A program made the translations under genes and the position numbers. A stretch of 64,000 nt of DNA from Candidatus Roizmanbacteria bacterium RIFCSPLOWO2_01_FULL_40_13 (GTDB lineage Bacteria > Patescibacteriota > Microgenomatia > UBA1406 > GWC2-37-13), in the NCBI GenBank assembly GCA_001789745.1, contig MGAN01000018.1:35002-99001 (forward strand), read 5' to 3'. Positions 51,415 through 59,276 of the stretch are shown here, in pieces. The number at the start of each line of letters is the position of its first letter. The first letter of the stretch is position 1. The notes beneath the pieces were generated by a model. That model saw only the letters and a program-made list of their open reading frames with translations. It was not told the DNA's origin and did not search any database.

Positions 51415-51588
51415 GCTTCCACTTTAGAGATGCAAGAACAATAACCAAATAAACAAATCCGACAAATACTACAAATAAATGAACTAATGATTTAATGAAT
51501 TAAATAATTGAATCATTTTCACATTTATTTGTTTATTTGAGCAATTTGTAGTATTTGCTTATTTTTTCTTCGTCTTTAGAGTGGAAGC
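51415..51588. mobile_element. Large imperfect inverted repeat
   Basis: GCTTCCACT and AGTGGAAGC ends enclose matching AAGAA, AATAA, CAAATA and AACAAATAAATG blocks in inverted order. The arms occupy most of the 170 bases. A related ATTTATTTGCTTATTCGTGA arm is at 63150. It lies just upstream of the lipoprotein gene. The flanking 51247-51414 DNA holds a CAGCATCTATTTT/GATCCTGAAATAAATTC repeat. Confidence 0.6.
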
Positions 51589-51651
51589 AAATGTCAGAAT
51601 GATCTGACTATTAACCCTCCATGTTCAAAAACTGCCAAGGAGGCAGTTAAA

Positions 51652-52134
51652 ATGAACAGAAAACTTATTTTCATGATCGTGATGATGATCACGATCGCCA
51701 GCGTCCTGCTGGCCGCGTGCAGTCCGGCAGCGGATTGCATCACCACCGACGGAGGAACGCAAATCTGCGTCTCTGTCAACACGGTCGATAAGACCGCGAC
51801 GCCCGGGGCCACCCCCGAGCCCACCTCCACCCCCGAGTCCGGAGTAATCACCTGCACAGATGGCATGGAGATGCTCCAGATTCAGCCTGGGCAGACGGTC
51901 ACCGTCAAGAGTGGTTGCCGCGTAAGTGGCGACATTGTCGTGAATGGGGAAACCCTTTACGACGATAACGGTGACTCCGGCCTCCTCGTTGATTTTCAAC
52001 AGGAAGCCAGGGTCTTTGCCCAGTGGGGGGCTAGCGTGAATGCGGATTCAGTCGATACCTGGGTTCAGAACATGAAGAACTCCGGTTGCACTGGAACGTG
52101 CTCGACGGTCTCCGTCATCACCTGGCCGCGGTAG
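51652..52134 (+). CDS. Lipoprotein with composition unlike its neighbours
   Basis: 160 residues. The signal peptide ends in a clear lipobox LAAC (C at about 23), followed by a Thr/Pro/Glu spacer (ATPGATPEPTSTPES) and a small domain with several cysteines (CTDGMEM, SGCRVSGDIVV, SGCTGTC). An AAGGAGG Shine-Dalgarno stands eight bases before the ATG. The gene is visibly richer in G and C (CGACGCCCGGGGCC) than anything around it, so it looks imported. A GAGGGGAAG/CTTCCCCTC hairpin follows at 52151-52180. Confidence 0.8.
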   Translation: MNRKLIFMIVMMITIASVLLAACSPAADCITTDGGTQICVSVNTVDKTATPGATPEPTSTPESGVITCTDGMEMLQIQPGQTVTVKSGCRVSGDIVVNGETLYDDNGDSGLLVDFQQEARVFAQWGASVNADSVDTWVQNMKNSGCTGTCSTVSVITWPR

Positions 52135-52150
52135 CGGTACCATCCCGGAG

Positions 52151-52180
52151 GGGAAGCTTCGCGCTTGCGCGGACTTCCCC
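52151..52180 (+). terminator. GC-rich hairpin after the lipoprotein gene
   Basis: GAGGGGAAG and CTTCCCCTC enclose GCGCGCTTGCGCGGA-like bases. There is no T-run, so termination is uncertain. Confidence 0.45.
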
Positions 52181-52295
52181 TCTCGGGGAAAAGCAGAAGT
52201 GGTTTTAACACTTTCATAAGCTGATCTTTTTTTAGATCTCCTTAACATGAATTTGTTGCTACCCCTTACCCTTTTTTTCCTAAACCCATAAATAA

Positions 52296-52338
52296 GATAC
52301 GAATCTACGAATTGATTCGAATCTACGAATATGCGAAT
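52296..52338 (+). repeat. GATACGAAT unit, single copy
   Basis: GATACGAATCTACGAATTG, then ATGCGAATAAA. Part of a 400-base stretch (52181-52496) without a gene. Confidence 0.6.
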
Positions 52339-52496
52339 AAAATTGTGGGTTGAGGAAAGTTTTGCACTTTGAAAATTGGGTCGTAACGGTTTCTAACAAA
52401 ATTAAGATTGACCCGCCTGAGCTTACCGTTCGCCTTTTCAGTTCTATTCGAACACGGCTCACGGAGCGCTCTTAGTCGGGTCTCAGAAAATCAATA

Positions 52497-52525
52497 TTGA
52501 CAAGGGGGGAAAGATTAAGTATCAT
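52497..52525 (+). promoter_or_regulatory. Promoter of the orphan structured RNA
   Basis: TTGACA, exactly 17 bases, TATCAT. The predicted start, seven bases on, is the first base of the RNA's closing stem at 52532. Confidence 0.8.
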
Positions 52526-52531
52526 TAGGGT

Positions 52532-52612
52532 GATCGGGATATCTGCCAATCTCGCGGTGAAAGCCCGCAGTTAAGCAGATCTCGGCCATCAAGGCACCCG
52601 ATCATTTTTTTT
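52532..52612 (+). ncRNA. Orphan ~80-nt structured RNA with intrinsic terminator
   Basis: Closing stem GATCGGG (52532-52538) with CCCGATC (52597-52603), followed by eight T residues. Inside, ATCTGC/GCAGAT form a second stem capped by GCGG/CCGC, and GCC-ATCAA-GGC a third, giving a three-way junction. It lacks the GGAA/AGCAG signature of SRP RNA and does not fit 5S, RNase P or a riboswitch I know. There is no gene downstream on this strand. Confidence 0.7.
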
Positions 52613-52966
52613 GGGAAAAACTAGATTAATTGTTTCTTTATAAGTAATATTTTTAGTAGGTTTTATTTCTCTCATCCCTATTTTATTAGCTAAATCGTCT
52701 GCAGGAGAATGTTTTCCAATCGATTCAAAAGTTATTAGAACATGATAATTTATTCCTAATCGGTTTAAAAATATTGCTATATGTTTTTTAATGAATTTAT
52801 CATGTCCAAAATATTCTCGGTCAACTATAACTTTTTGTTTTATATCAAACTCAGCAATAAGAAATGCAACGCAAGCAGAAAATACCAAATATGTAAAAGT
52901 CCTGTACCTTTTAACTTCTCGGAAATAAATTTGCAATTCTCTTTTTATTTTTTTAGACAGTATCAC
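52589..52966 (-). CDS. Unknown protein, possibly nuclease-like
   Basis: 125 residues starting at a GTG that lies one base after a GAGGAGG, so the exact start is uncertain. SACVAFLIAEFDIKQKVIVDREYFGHDKFIKKHIAIFLNRLG has spaced acidic residues, and ITFESIGKHSPADDLANKIG follows; the pattern faintly suggests an RNase H-like fold, but I do not recognise the family. Its end overlaps the T-run of the orphan RNA on the other strand, so both transcripts share one bidirectional terminator region. Confidence 0.5.
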   Translation of the reverse strand: MILSKKIKRELQIYFREVKRYRTFTYLVFSACVAFLIAEFDIKQKVIVDREYFGHDKFIKKHIAIFLNRLGINYHVLITFESIGKHSPADDLANKIGMREIKPTKNITYKETINLVFPKKNDRVP

Positions 52967-53112
52967 TCCTCCTCTTACATCATTAGATAATGCAATTATT
53001 GAATTTATATATTTGTTTGTTCTATTTTGCCTGATTGATCGATTTCAATACGCATTATCAAAGTTTAGCAGAATTATTTCCCGCCTGGTCAATCTTGGTT
53101 TTCTAAAAAAAA

Positions 53113-53160
53113 GATACGAATCTACGAATGAATGCGAATGTTGCGAATTTGCTAATTCAG
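53113..53160 (+). repeat. GATACGAAT unit upstream of the 72-residue gene
   Basis: GATACGAATCTACGAATG, GTTGCGAATTTGCTAATTC, closest match to the left part of the pair before yebC. Confidence 0.65.
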
Positions 53161-53201
53161 ATATTATCAGTTTTATCAAATAGAAAGGAGTTGAATATTT
53201 T

Positions 53202-53420
53202 ATGAAAAACGGACTAATGAGTACAACTATATTATGGGTCGTATTAACTGCTGCGGCTTTGTTTTTTGCCGTAACAAGAGCAGACAAATACCTTAAGATC
53301 AAAGCTATTGATGATTGTGCCAGCATTTCAAGATATGAAGTACAGGAAAAGCCGGGAGTCAAGGTGTCAATGCCTATTGAAGACGCGTACAAAAACTGTG
53401 TAAAAGAAAAAGGATATTAA
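53202..53420 (+). CDS. 72-residue membrane-anchored protein
   Basis: One N-terminal helix (about 8-24, TTILWVVLTAAALFFAVT) followed by a polar tail (KYLKIKAIDDCASISRYEVQEKPGVKVSMPIEDAYKNCVKEKGY) with two cysteines that could pair outside the cell. GAAAGGAG stands about 11 bases before the ATG, one of few SD sites here. Unknown family; similar anchored small proteins are common in CPR. Confidence 0.65.
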   Translation: MKNGLMSTTILWVVLTAAALFFAVTRADKYLKIKAIDDCASISRYEVQEKPGVKVSMPIEDAYKNCVKEKGY

Positions 53421-53429
53421 AAAAATAAA

Positions 53430-53591
53430 CGGGGCTCGTCTCGGTTTCCCTTCCACAAGTGCTCTGAATTGTTTTGTTTAACTTAAACAGGTTTTCTTAG
53501 AATAGAAAACCTTTGTAATAGCTCTAAACTTAGTTATATAAATTTCATGCGCGCTTGTGGAAGCCTTTCCACCTCGACACCCGTTTTTTTT
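53430..53591 (+). ncRNA. 6S-like double-stranded RNA or bidirectional terminator
   Basis: AACGGG/CCCGTT close the structure, then TCG/CGA, then a 13-pair stem CTTCCACAAGTGC/GCGCTTGTGGAAG, a large AT-rich bubble and a terminal hairpin AGGTTTTC/GAAAACCT. Eight T residues follow. The order stem-bubble-hairpin recalls 6S RNA. It lies between convergent genes, so a long terminator is the alternative. No good promoter is seen. Confidence 0.45.
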
Positions 53592-55316
53592 CTATAAAAT
53601 TCTTTTCACCAACCAGATTTCTTGATTGTTGGGTAAAGTATATTTTTTAAGGATTTGGGCTTTGTCATCTTGTAGCCGTTGTTTTAAAGCGTCTCTCATC
53701 TGCTCGAACGCCTCTTTATCGGTCTGGTAGAATACGCCGACTTCTCCCGGCGTGGTCAAAAAATATTCGTAATCATTCAGGTAGGAGTCAAGCTCTTCTC
53801 TACTCTCAAACCTCGTTCTTCCCCCGGCTCTTTCCGTATAGATATTGTGTATACGGTAGATACGTTCATAAATCCCCAGATTATTGTCATTAAATCCCTC
53901 AAAGTTGGGAATCAAAACAATATTTATATCCTTACCTCTGGATATTTCTTTTAGGTCTTTGATTATTTGCTCCTGCGGCCAGATATGAGGATCATAAGTC
54001 AAGACAGGGTAATTTTTCAGGTTAAATATGGCAATATCCGAAACAAAAGGAACAACTACAAAGTACACGCTGCCTTTTTTTATCGGATACTCAAAAGACA
54101 AAATAACATACATGGCGAGATTAAAAACTGCTATGAAAATGAAAGCCGCCGTCGCCAATTTCTTATATCTTTCAAAAAAGAAGAAGAAGCCTCGAGCAAA
54201 AACAAGAGCTACAAAAGGCAGGATCGGGAAAAGAAAACGCATGTCTTTGTTGGGGAAGACGGTGAAGAAAATGTAGTAGAAGATGATGTTGGTAATGAGA
54301 AACCATTTATAATTATGTTTATCGATCGCTGGTGTCATTCTGGGGAACGAAGTGTCTCCAGAATCGTTGTTAGATTCTGGACGCGCTCCTTCGTCGCTTG
54401 CCAGAATGACAGAATGGGTGGAAGAATTTTTATTTTTTATAAAAAAATAAAGTGAAACTATGAAAAAAACAAAAATTGGAAAAGTGATCTCGTAATTTAT
54501 GAAAAGCTTGAGGTGATGAGTCCAGGTAATGGGATTAAGAAGGTAGATCGGATCGACCAGTGGCTCTCCCGGTACAGCCAGACCATAGTAAAGCTTTATT
54601 TTTTCGATACTCGGGATTACATAAAGTACGCTAGGAATGATAAAAATCAAAGAACCAATCAATATATTCCAAATTCTGCCGTACTTCTTATTTTTAACAA
54701 TATTTACAAGTCCCCAAAAATATGGCAATAAAAGGTAAAGCACACCCTGAAACTTGGTCAAAACCGAAAACATCGTTGCCACAAACGAAAGTATTGTATA
54801 TTTCCTGTTTTCAAAATAATTACTCTTAATAAAAAAATAAAAAGCCAGCAAAGTAAAAAAAGTCATCGGAATATCAAGCAATAACCAGCGGGAATTGTCG
54901 TAAACCACCTGAAAGAATGAAAATAAAAAGACCGCAAAAAGCGCTATCCATTTATTTTTATAAAGAGTTTTTCCCAAAAGATAGACCAGATAGATTGTTC
55001 CCAGGAAAAAAAGCGTGGCCATGAATTGGGCTAACTTTATGTGAGGAGAAAGCATGAATAGTATAATTGCCGTCATTATTCTGACAAGAGGACCATAATA
55101 GTCGACAAAAGCGTCTAGAAATTGTCTGACATCAAGTCTACCGGTAAACAGATTCTGGAAAAAATGTAGGTAGTCAAGCGACCTCATGGTGTTGTAGGCT
55201 TCATCCCAGGCAGGAGGTGAGTTATTTAGCTTGATCCAGATAATGTTGCCGACGAGGTGAAAAAAAAGCAGAAGAAAAAGCAGATCTTGAGGTTGAATTT
55301 TTAGTCTTTTTAACAT
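53592..55316 (-). CDS. GT-C membrane glycosyltransferase (GT39-like)
   Basis: 574 residues with about eleven helices. The acidic first loop AWDEAYNTMRSLDYLHFFQNLFTG (about 34-57) and DSSRWLLLDIPMTFF-like segment near 145 are typical of PMT/ArnT-type enzymes. Residues about 303-330 (ILASDEGARPESNNDSGDTSF) are an in-frame insertion encoded by the GATTCTGGACGCGC repeat in a loop. The C-terminal 130 residues are extracytoplasmic. Divergent from the next gene with 30 bp between starts, so the two probably share a promoter region. Confidence 0.82.
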   Translation of the reverse strand: MLKRLKIQPQDLLFLLLFFHLVGNIIWIKLNNSPPAWDEAYNTMRSLDYLHFFQNLFTGRLDVRQFLDAFVDYYGPLVRIMTAIILFMLSPHIKLAQFMATLFFLGTIYLVYLLGKTLYKNKWIALFAVFLFSFFQVVYDNSRWLLLDIPMTFFTLLAFYFFIKSNYFENRKYTILSFVATMFSVLTKFQGVLYLLLPYFWGLVNIVKNKKYGRIWNILIGSLIFIIPSVLYVIPSIEKIKLYYGLAVPGEPLVDPIYLLNPITWTHHLKLFINYEITFPIFVFFIVSLYFFIKNKNSSTHSVILASDEGARPESNNDSGDTSFPRMTPAIDKHNYKWFLITNIIFYYIFFTVFPNKDMRFLFPILPFVALVFARGFFFFFERYKKLATAAFIFIAVFNLAMYVILSFEYPIKKGSVYFVVVPFVSDIAIFNLKNYPVLTYDPHIWPQEQIIKDLKEISRGKDINIVLIPNFEGFNDNNLGIYERIYRIHNIYTERAGGRTRFESREELDSYLNDYEYFLTTPGEVGVFYQTDKEAFEQMRDALKQRLQDDKAQILKKYTLPNNQEIWLVKRIL

Positions 55317-55346
55317 AGCTAAAATTTATTATACTAACTTTAACCC

Positions 55347-58142
55347 ATGCTTTTGCCGCATATAAAAAAACATTTTGGCTTTTACGCTCTGGTTTTTATC
55401 GTATTTATTCTTGCGATTATTAACTATCAGCCAGGAACCTTTCTTACAGGCTGGGACACACTTCACCCCGAATTCGACTTCGGGCTCAATTTCAAAAGAT
55501 TGTTTTTTGGAGTCTGGAGGAGCGATCAGGGTCTTGGAGCAGTTGCCGGGCACTCACATATGTCCGATCTGCCGAGGGTAATAATTCTCTGGATCCTGCA
55601 TTTTGTTTTGCCTGTGTCATTTTTACGTTACACTTACGTGTTTTTATGTTTACTATTCGGACCTTTGGGAATTTATTTTCTTATTCATTACCTTCTAAAA
55701 AAAGTTGATAACGATCCCGCCAAAGGCGGGATGACAAATAAAAATGAACCTATCGCATTTCTCGGCGGGCTTTTTTACCTTTTTAATCTCGGTACCGTAC
55801 AGCAATTCATCGTCGCCTTCGAGATGTTTACCACTCAATATGCCGTACTTCCATGGATCGTCCTTTTCTCCCTAAAATATCTGCAAAATCCCAACCGGAA
55901 AAACTTGCTTTACTTTGCTATTGCTACCCTGTTTTCGACTCCCCAGGCTTATGCGGCACACCTCTGGTATGCTTTTTTTGCCGTATATATCTGCTTTTTA
56001 TTTTTGCATGCATTTTTTCAAAGACGCATAATCAACGATACTGGAGTCGTCGCGAATGCTCCTTCCCAGAATGACTCTAAGTTCAATAGTAATACCCAGA
56101 TTAAAAAATTAAAAAACATTATTTTATTAGTTTTTGTCACGCTTTTAATCAACTCCTATTGGCTGCTGCCGAATTTGTATTTTGTCAAAACTTCAAGCCA
56201 TGTTCCGGTTGAGGCAAAACAAACACGACTATTTTCGCAAGAATACGGATTGAGAAACCGCGAGCACGGATACCTTAAGGACGTAGCCTTAATCAAGGGA
56301 TTTTACTTCAACTGGTCGATCTTCAATTTCGATAAGGAAAAACCCGAGTATCTGATGAGTGAGTGGAGAAAGCATTTCAGCAATCCCCTGGTTACATACA
56401 TCGGCTATGGTCTGTTTACAACCGTGGTTTTGGCGTTTTTGGCAAGCGCATTACACCGACAAAAACTTTTTTTGGTTTTTTCACCTTTCCTGCTCATCCC
56501 CATGATCTTTTTATTGAATAATACTTACCCCTTTAGCCTTCTATTCGACTTTTTAATCCAGTTTAGTATATTTGATCAAGCTTTCCGCTTCGTCTTTACC
56601 AAATTTTCCATTTTTCTCTCCTTTGCCTATACGATCTATTTTTCTTATTTCATCTTCCTGCTTTTTAACCGCTGGTCAGGCAGAACGGCGGTTGCAGCCA
56701 TTACTTTTATTTCTTTCCTGTTTTTATTTATTTATGCCACACCGGCTTTTAAGGGTAATCTTATCTCCTCAAAAATAAAAATTAAAATTCCCGGTGAGTA
56801 CTTCCGATTCTGGGATTTCATGAAAAATCAGACCGACGGCGCTGTGCTTTCCTTACCCCTTCATACTTTTTCGGGCTGGCAGTACTATGATTGGAAATAC
56901 CAAGGGTCGGGTTTTATCTGGTTTGGGCTTAAGCAGGCTATACTTGACCGCGATTTTGACCGCTGGAGCATCCAGAATGAACAGGCATATCGAGAATTTC
57001 ATCATGCGCTTTACACCAGAAACCCTGATTTCTTTTTAACCAACTTAAAAAAGTTTAATGTTCAATATATCCTTTGGGATAGGAATAATATCACAACCAG
57101 TCTTAAAAACCGCCCGCAAAAAGTCTATGATCGGGAAAGCGGCTTGTTGTTGTCTCAACTCGAATCACAATTGCAGATCTCAAGGCTTGCGCAATTTGCT
57201 AATTTGACGGTGTATAAGGTAAATACGGTTGCATCGGATAAATTGCTGACTCTTAATCTACCTCTAGTTAATCCGCAATATCGCTGGTCGGATTTTGACT
57301 TCGCTTATCAAAAGCTTGGCCCTTATTTTACCTCTTTGGATCAAACAGATTCTGCCCGATCAGGTTATGTCTTCCCCTATCGGGACATATATACGCCAGA
57401 CGATAAACTCAAACAAGATATTTTTAACAAATTCAGTTATTTACAAGAAAATCAATTTTTGCTTAATTTTTCTGCAGAGGAAATTTACGAAAGTAATAAA
57501 AGTGTTGACGGCGTGACACTAACTGAATCAGCCGGTGAGAAAATACTTAATTTTAATGCAAAAAATACGATAAACGGAGTGGGACTGGATTTCTATTCCC
57601 TGTCACATGACAAAGCTTATCTTCTGGTAATTAACGCAAGACATATTCAGGGTCTGCCTCTTAGAATCTGCCTAAAAAATCTGTATTCGACTCTTTGCGA
57701 TATATATGATGAGATCTATAAAAATAGGGATTTCGGCGATAATTACTTTTTTATTCCGCCTTCTGAGGTTGGAATCGGCTATGAATTAACCATAGATAAT
57801 CTGTCTTACGGTGATATCGAATCGGTCAACGATCTAAAATTCATATCAATTATCCCGGTATCAAGCAAATTAATGGGGTCGTATGAAAAAATCGACGCCG
57901 CATCCGAATATATCACGACACTGAAACAAGCCTATAATCCCGGTTGGATTGCTATTTTGGATGGTAAAATTTTAGAGCATGTCCTGGTTAACAACTGGGC
58001 TAACGGATGGAGGTTGTCAGATGAAGTAAACAGTGATACCGGCTTCGTTTTTATCTTCTGGCCGCAGTATTTACAATACTTCGGGTTTGCACTACTTATT
58101 GGTAGTTTTGTTTGGATATTAAAAAGAAAGAACCAATTTTAA
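55347..58142 (+). CDS. Very large GT-C-like membrane protein
   Basis: 931 residues: about a dozen helices to residue ~460, then an extracytoplasmic region and a last helix near 905-925. TGWDTLHPEFDFGLNFKRLFFGVWRSDQGLG near 32-62 is the acidic first loop; its size and layout recall AftD-like arabinosyltransferases, though I cannot name the family. Two in-frame insertions occur near 127-138 (GATCCCGCC/GGCGGGATG palindrome) and near 230-250 (CGAATGCTCCTTCCCAG repeat). Presumably transfers a lipid-linked sugar to a surface polymer. Confidence 0.7.
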   Translation: MLLPHIKKHFGFYALVFIVFILAIINYQPGTFLTGWDTLHPEFDFGLNFKRLFFGVWRSDQGLGAVAGHSHMSDLPRVIILWILHFVLPVSFLRYTYVFLCLLFGPLGIYFLIHYLLKKVDNDPAKGGMTNKNEPIAFLGGLFYLFNLGTVQQFIVAFEMFTTQYAVLPWIVLFSLKYLQNPNRKNLLYFAIATLFSTPQAYAAHLWYAFFAVYICFLFLHAFFQRRIINDTGVVANAPSQNDSKFNSNTQIKKLKNIILLVFVTLLINSYWLLPNLYFVKTSSHVPVEAKQTRLFSQEYGLRNREHGYLKDVALIKGFYFNWSIFNFDKEKPEYLMSEWRKHFSNPLVTYIGYGLFTTVVLAFLASALHRQKLFLVFSPFLLIPMIFLLNNTYPFSLLFDFLIQFSIFDQAFRFVFTKFSIFLSFAYTIYFSYFIFLLFNRWSGRTAVAAITFISFLFLFIYATPAFKGNLISSKIKIKIPGEYFRFWDFMKNQTDGAVLSLPLHTFSGWQYYDWKYQGSGFIWFGLKQAILDRDFDRWSIQNEQAYREFHHALYTRNPDFFLTNLKKFNVQYILWDRNNITTSLKNRPQKVYDRESGLLLSQLESQLQISRLAQFANLTVYKVNTVASDKLLTLNLPLVNPQYRWSDFDFAYQKLGPYFTSLDQTDSARSGYVFPYRDIYTPDDKLKQDIFNKFSYLQENQFLLNFSAEEIYESNKSVDGVTLTESAGEKILNFNAKNTINGVGLDFYSLSHDKAYLLVINARHIQGLPLRICLKNLYSTLCDIYDEIYKNRDFGDNYFFIPPSEVGIGYELTIDNLSYGDIESVNDLKFISIIPVSSKLMGSYEKIDAASEYITTLKQAYNPGWIAILDGKILEHVLVNNWANGWRLSDEVNSDTGFVFIFWPQYLQYFGFALLIGSFVWILKRKNQF

Positions 58143-58203
58143 TCACCTATATTTATTATTTCTCCAAGAGAATTAGACTTCCACTCATTAATATTTAATA
58201 CGA

Positions 58204-58512
58204 TTATTCTACCTGTATAAATTTTGCATTCTTGCAATAGTTTTTTAAAGGAAGAAAGTAAAAGTTCGAACTCCACTGTGGAATTCGTAACCATACAACA
58301 GAATAAATCTCTGTTCTTAGAGATTTAGAGAAATCTGAGTCATTGGTGATAAGAATTCGTAATTCTTTTTTTGACAGAGCTGAAATTTCTGAATCTGAAG
58401 ATTTAGGAACTATTGTCTTTACATTATACTTTTCTTTCTTTAGAAAAGCTGTAAGTTCTGTTCTTACATTTTCATCAATGAGAAATTTGAGGGTAGGTGT
58501 TGACGATGACAT
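58204..58512 (-). CDS. DUF5615 PIN-like toxin
   Basis: 102 residues of a compact PIN-like nuclease fold. FLIDENVRTELTAFLKKEKYNV near 10-31 and ILITNDSDFSKSLR near 53-66 carry the D-E-N and T-N-D-x-D acidic motifs of DUF5615 toxins. It overlaps the antitoxin gene by 38 bases, so translation is coupled. Expected to cleave RNA when not bound by the antitoxin. Confidence 0.85.
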   Translation of the reverse strand: MSSSTPTLKFLIDENVRTELTAFLKKEKYNVKTIVPKSSDSEISALSKKELRILITNDSDFSKSLRTEIYSVVWLRIPQWSSNFYFLPLKNYCKNAKFIQVE

Positions 58513-58732
58513 AGTTCTCTTGAGTAAGAGTACTCGCGTACTCTAATGCGGCTTTAACATGAGAAGTGTTAAGGCTCGGAAATGCTTTATGAATACTTTT
58601 TTCGTTTTCCCCCTGTGCAAGCATCTGAAGGATTTGCCATACCATAATGCGTGTGCCTTTAAAGGTCGGTTTACCGTGACAGATCTCAGGATCGGCAACA
58701 ATGTATTTATTTATCTCAATTCGCTTATTCAT
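58475..58732 (-). CDS. DUF433 antitoxin
   Basis: 85 residues. VADPEICHGKPTFKGTRIMVWQILQMLAQGENEKSIHKAFPSLNTSHVKAALEYA holds the GKPxxxGTR motif and the winged-helix region of DUF433 proteins, which neutralise DUF5615 toxins and probably repress their own promoter. First gene of the pair. Confidence 0.88.
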   Translation of the reverse strand: MNKRIEINKYIVADPEICHGKPTFKGTRIMVWQILQMLAQGENEKSIHKAFPSLNTSHVKAALEYASTLTQENYVIVNTYPQISH

Positions 58733-58755
58733 AAAAACAATTATACATTTTTTTT

Positions 58756-58965
58756 CTAGCTGGTCAATTTCAATTCAGTTAAGTTCAAAAGAACAATCAA
58801 TTTCTTAATTTCTTTTTTCTTCAAAACAACCCCTGTCCATTTTCTCCTTCCATCTAACCTCGTATTAATCTCAAATGAACCGTCGTCAAAATTATTTACC
58901 TGCAATTGCTGTCCATAGCTACAACTGCATTTGAAAAATAATTTTTCGATCTTTTTATTTTTCAT
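58756..58965 (-). CDS. 69-residue protein, unknown function
   Basis: MKNKKIEKLFFKCSCSYGQQLQVNN... with a Cys-x-Cys pair near 13-15 and a WTGVVLKKKEIKKLIVLL end. I chose the ATG at 58965; the longer open frame is M-element DNA. It lies immediately upstream of the toxin-antitoxin pair on the same strand with a 23-bp gap and may be co-transcribed. No family recognised. Confidence 0.55.
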   Translation of the reverse strand: MKNKKIEKLFFKCSCSYGQQLQVNNFDDGSFEINTRLDGRRKWTGVVLKKKEIKKLIVLLNLTELKLTS

Positions 58966-58981
58966 TTTGATATAAGTAATT

Positions 58982-59121
58982 ATAGTCGGCGCAAAACGAA
59001 ATATCATTTCGACCTGATCTGGGATCCAGAAAATTAGCTTGGATTCACGCCTTCCCTTCAATATAGTTTAGGGTAAACGCGGGAATGACAAAAACGGCCT
59101 CCTGCTTTGCAGTAGCCATAT
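58982..59121. mobile_element. M element, diverged third copy
   Basis: Starts ATAGTCGGCGCAAAACGAAA; the right end TGCTTTGCAGTAGCCATA matches it imperfectly inverted. The centre carries a GGGATCCAG/ACGCGGGAATGACA repeat. Confidence 0.55.
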
Positions 59122-59136
59122 TACCAAAATATTATA

Positions 59137-59239
59137 TCTACCCGTCTTAGTTGATTTTGCAAATTTTCAACTAAAAATATCTTATTAAATCAACTTAGAG
59201 GGGTATATACTGATTGCAATCTCAATCAATAGAAGTATA
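59137..59239 (+). repeat. T1 element upstream of the DUF87 ATPase gene
   Basis: ACCCGTCTTAGTTG start (first bases diverged), GGGGTATATACTGATTGC, end AGAAGTATA. The tail points at the gene 37 bases away. Confidence 0.78.
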
Positions 59240-59263
59240 ACAACATCTTTATTTCTTCATTGT

Positions 59264-59269
59264 TATAAT
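59264..59269 (+). promoter_or_regulatory. -10 box deciding the start of the DUF87 ATPase
   Basis: TATAAT overlaps the first possible ATG (59268) and stands seven bases before the second ATG (59277), so the second is the likely leaderless start. Confidence 0.55.
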
Positions 59270-59276
59270 GAATTTT

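Noticed and set aside
52532-52612. SRP (4.5S) RNA
   Set aside because: AAGCAG and CCATCAAGGC recall the SRP loop, but the GGTCAG and GGAA parts are missing and the fold is a three-way junction.
53045-53392. 115-codon minus-strand frame over the 72-residue gene
   Set aside because: Antisense shadow; the plus-strand gene has an SD and a membrane-protein profile.
55329-55553. 74-codon minus-strand frame at the start of the large GT-C gene
   Set aside because: Overlaps the coding start of a 931-residue protein and has no features of its own.
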